Source: Clostridia bacterium
GTDB lineage: Bacteria; CBDUZB01; JAGLHV01
Reading direction: 5' to 3'
DNA: 35,071 nucleotides
Assembly: GCA_030595925.1 (NCBI GenBank)
Contig: JAUVLC010000015.1
Location: 1-35,071, forward strand
The notes under the pieces: generated by a model
What the model saw: the letters and a program-made list of their open reading frames with translations, nothing else
The model's database searches: none
What the model was told of the DNA's origin: nothing
Made by a program: the position numbers and the translations under genes
Part shown: positions 34,012 to 35,071 of the stretch, in pieces
Layout of the letters: each line of letters begins with the position of its first letter
Position numbering within the stretch: position 1 is the first letter of the stretch

Positions 34012-35071
34012 TCATTGAATAAAATCTTCCCCAATAATTATTGAAATATCTTCCAAAGGAAAATTCTCTTTTTGAGATATTATTTTATCACAGTTTATTA
34101 TTTTAGCTATCTTCCCGGCCAGAAAAAAATTTCCTGCCTTATCAATAACGACAGTACATTCTTCCAATGTTGCATAATTCCCCCAACGAACAACATCCAT
34201 TCCTGCATATTTAAGCTTTGTTCTCATCTCCCGGGCCATCCCTTTGATCCCGGCAGCATTCCATACAGCTATTGCCGGAAGTCTTTTTCCTACCTTTGTT
34301 TCTCTATTCCCAGGAGAAAAAATTACCTCTACCATTTGACCCACTTTTTCTTTATCCATTATCCAATAATAAGGTTTCCTTTCCCTCAACGTTCCCGGTA
34401 AGTTTTGAAAACGTATATTTCCAAGGGAAACTTTTTTTATCTCATAACACATTGCCAATATATCCCCTAAAGTAAGATTAGTAACCATGTTTTCTTTTAT
34501 TATTTGTGGAATTTCAAAAAGATTCGGAACCCATTTGAATTTTTTTATCATTTCTTTTAGCAAATTTTGCTGACGAACTAATCTCTGATAATCTCCTTCT
34601 TCTCTCTGATAAAAATCTTCCAGAAACTCTTTTCCTCCTAAGATAACATGCTTTTTCCCTACCCTTTTTATTCCTCCTAATAAATCAATTACTCTTATAA
34701 ATTCCTCTGTTTCTATCTGCATATAAAAAGGAATTGTTATTTTTAAGATTTCTTCGACTTTCTTTTTCAAGGCCCGGACTGCTTTTTTTCTGTCTTTTTC
34801 ATCCCGGCAAATATTTGAATAAATAGTCCCCAGTTTACCTTTTTTTAAAGAAGATTTTCTAATCTTCGTAGCAGAAGGAATAGTTACTACATCCAAAAAA
34901 CGTCTTACCGGATAATAACTTAATAATAAAACGGTCCCGGAATATTCAGAGCGTTTTTCCGAATTACATTCTAAAAGAAGCAAATTTATTCGCTCTCCTC
35001 TGTGAATATTTCTCACTATTTTGCTTTGTCCGTTCAAAAATAAAGAAAAAATTATCAAAACCAAAATACTT
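34012..35071 (-). CDS. LCP (LytR-CpsA-Psr) family protein with LytR_C domain, 5' end cut by window
   Basis: At least 350 residues are visible. The frame remains open to the window edge, so the true start is probably outside; the first in-window start is a TTG at 35064. An LCP-like domain covers about 20-245, with FIRVIDLLGGIKRV and EGDYQRLVRQQNLLKEMIKKF. A LytR_C domain (about 265-335) has AIAVWNAAGIKGMAREMRTKLKYAGMDVVRWG. LCP enzymes attach glycopolymers to peptidoglycan outside the membrane. Here the usual IPRDT-type motif reads TIPSATKI, so the arginine and aspartate are missing. The acidic residue before it (normally RSD) is replaced by SEYSG. Activity is doubtful; the role could be structural or regulatory. 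rsfS follows 59 bases later. Confidence 0.75.
   Translation of the reverse strand, partial: SILVLIIFSLFLNGQSKIVRNIHRGERINLLLLECNSEKRSEYSGTVLLLSYYPVRRFLDVVTIPSATKIRKSSLKKGKLGTIYSNICRDEKDRKKAVRALKKKVEEILKITIPFYMQIETEEFIRVIDLLGGIKRVGKKHVILGGKEFLEDFYQREEGDYQRLVRQQNLLKEMIKKFKWVPNLFEIPQIIKENMVTNLTLGDILAMCYEIKKVSLGNIRFQNLPGTLRERKPYYWIMDKEKVGQMVEVIFSPGNRETKVGKRLPAIAVWNAAGIKGMAREMRTKLKYAGMDVVRWGNYATLEECTVVIDKAGNFFLAGKIAKIINCDKIISQKENFPLEDISIIIGEDFIQ

Overview
The window is AT-rich bacterial DNA carrying a near-complete V/A-type ATPase operon, bacterial housekeeping genes (argS, rsfS, rsmG, rsmI, mnmE, khpB/jag, parA) and several dispersed intergenic repeat families. This mix, with many membrane or secreted proteins of poorly described families, points to an uncultured or candidate-phylum bacterium. 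The sequence alone does not fix the phylum. Two exact 16-bp parS palindromes beside rsmG, plus parA and a khpB-mnmE pair, indicate an origin-proximal chromosomal position. No dnaA, parB, yidC or rRNA/tRNA gene was seen.

Layout. Positions 1-2.7 kb (minus strand): a dispersed repeat, a DUF3467 protein, a GAF-GAF-HD-GYP regulator, and a small membrane hydrolase-like gene that appears to start at ATT. 2.7-7.4 kb (minus): orphan parA, a cytoplasmic GH13 amylase-like enzyme, rsmG, and a patatin-like lipase, with parS sites at 5273 and 7340. 7.4-8.1 kb: a REP-associated transposase (RAYT) flanked by REP-like palindromes. 8.1-11.1 kb (minus): an AzgA-type purine permease, a repeat cluster, a TIM-barrel isomerase-like protein, and a MntA nucleotidyltransferase with a truncated HepT partner.

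11.2-22.8 kb (minus): the ATPase operon in the order H/G-I-K-E-C-F-A-[TPR lipoprotein]-B-D, with a good promoter upstream of H/G. Subunit A is split at its P-loop by a 528-residue LAGLIDADG intein. Subunit K keeps the residues that bind Na+ in the Enterococcus enzyme, so the complex is probably sodium-coupled.

22.8-26.9 kb (minus): a secreted DUF3142/GH18-like protein, a small membrane protein, and a secreted LamG protein. A divergent promoter pair at 26.85-27.0 kb separates this from the plus-strand block khpB-mnmE-M23 peptidase-rsmI (27.1-30.9 kb). A hairpin then marks convergence with a minus-strand block: a DUF6064-like membrane protein, argS, rsfS, and an LCP-family protein cut by the window end.

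How it fits together: the ATPase would build or use an ion gradient that secondary transporters could exploit. The parA/parS pair belongs to chromosome segregation, and the RNA-modifying and translation genes form the conserved core. Between the genes, RAYT/REP elements, C-rich hairpins, a tandem repeat found at gene 3' ends, and an intein show a chromosome with many small repetitive or parasitic elements.
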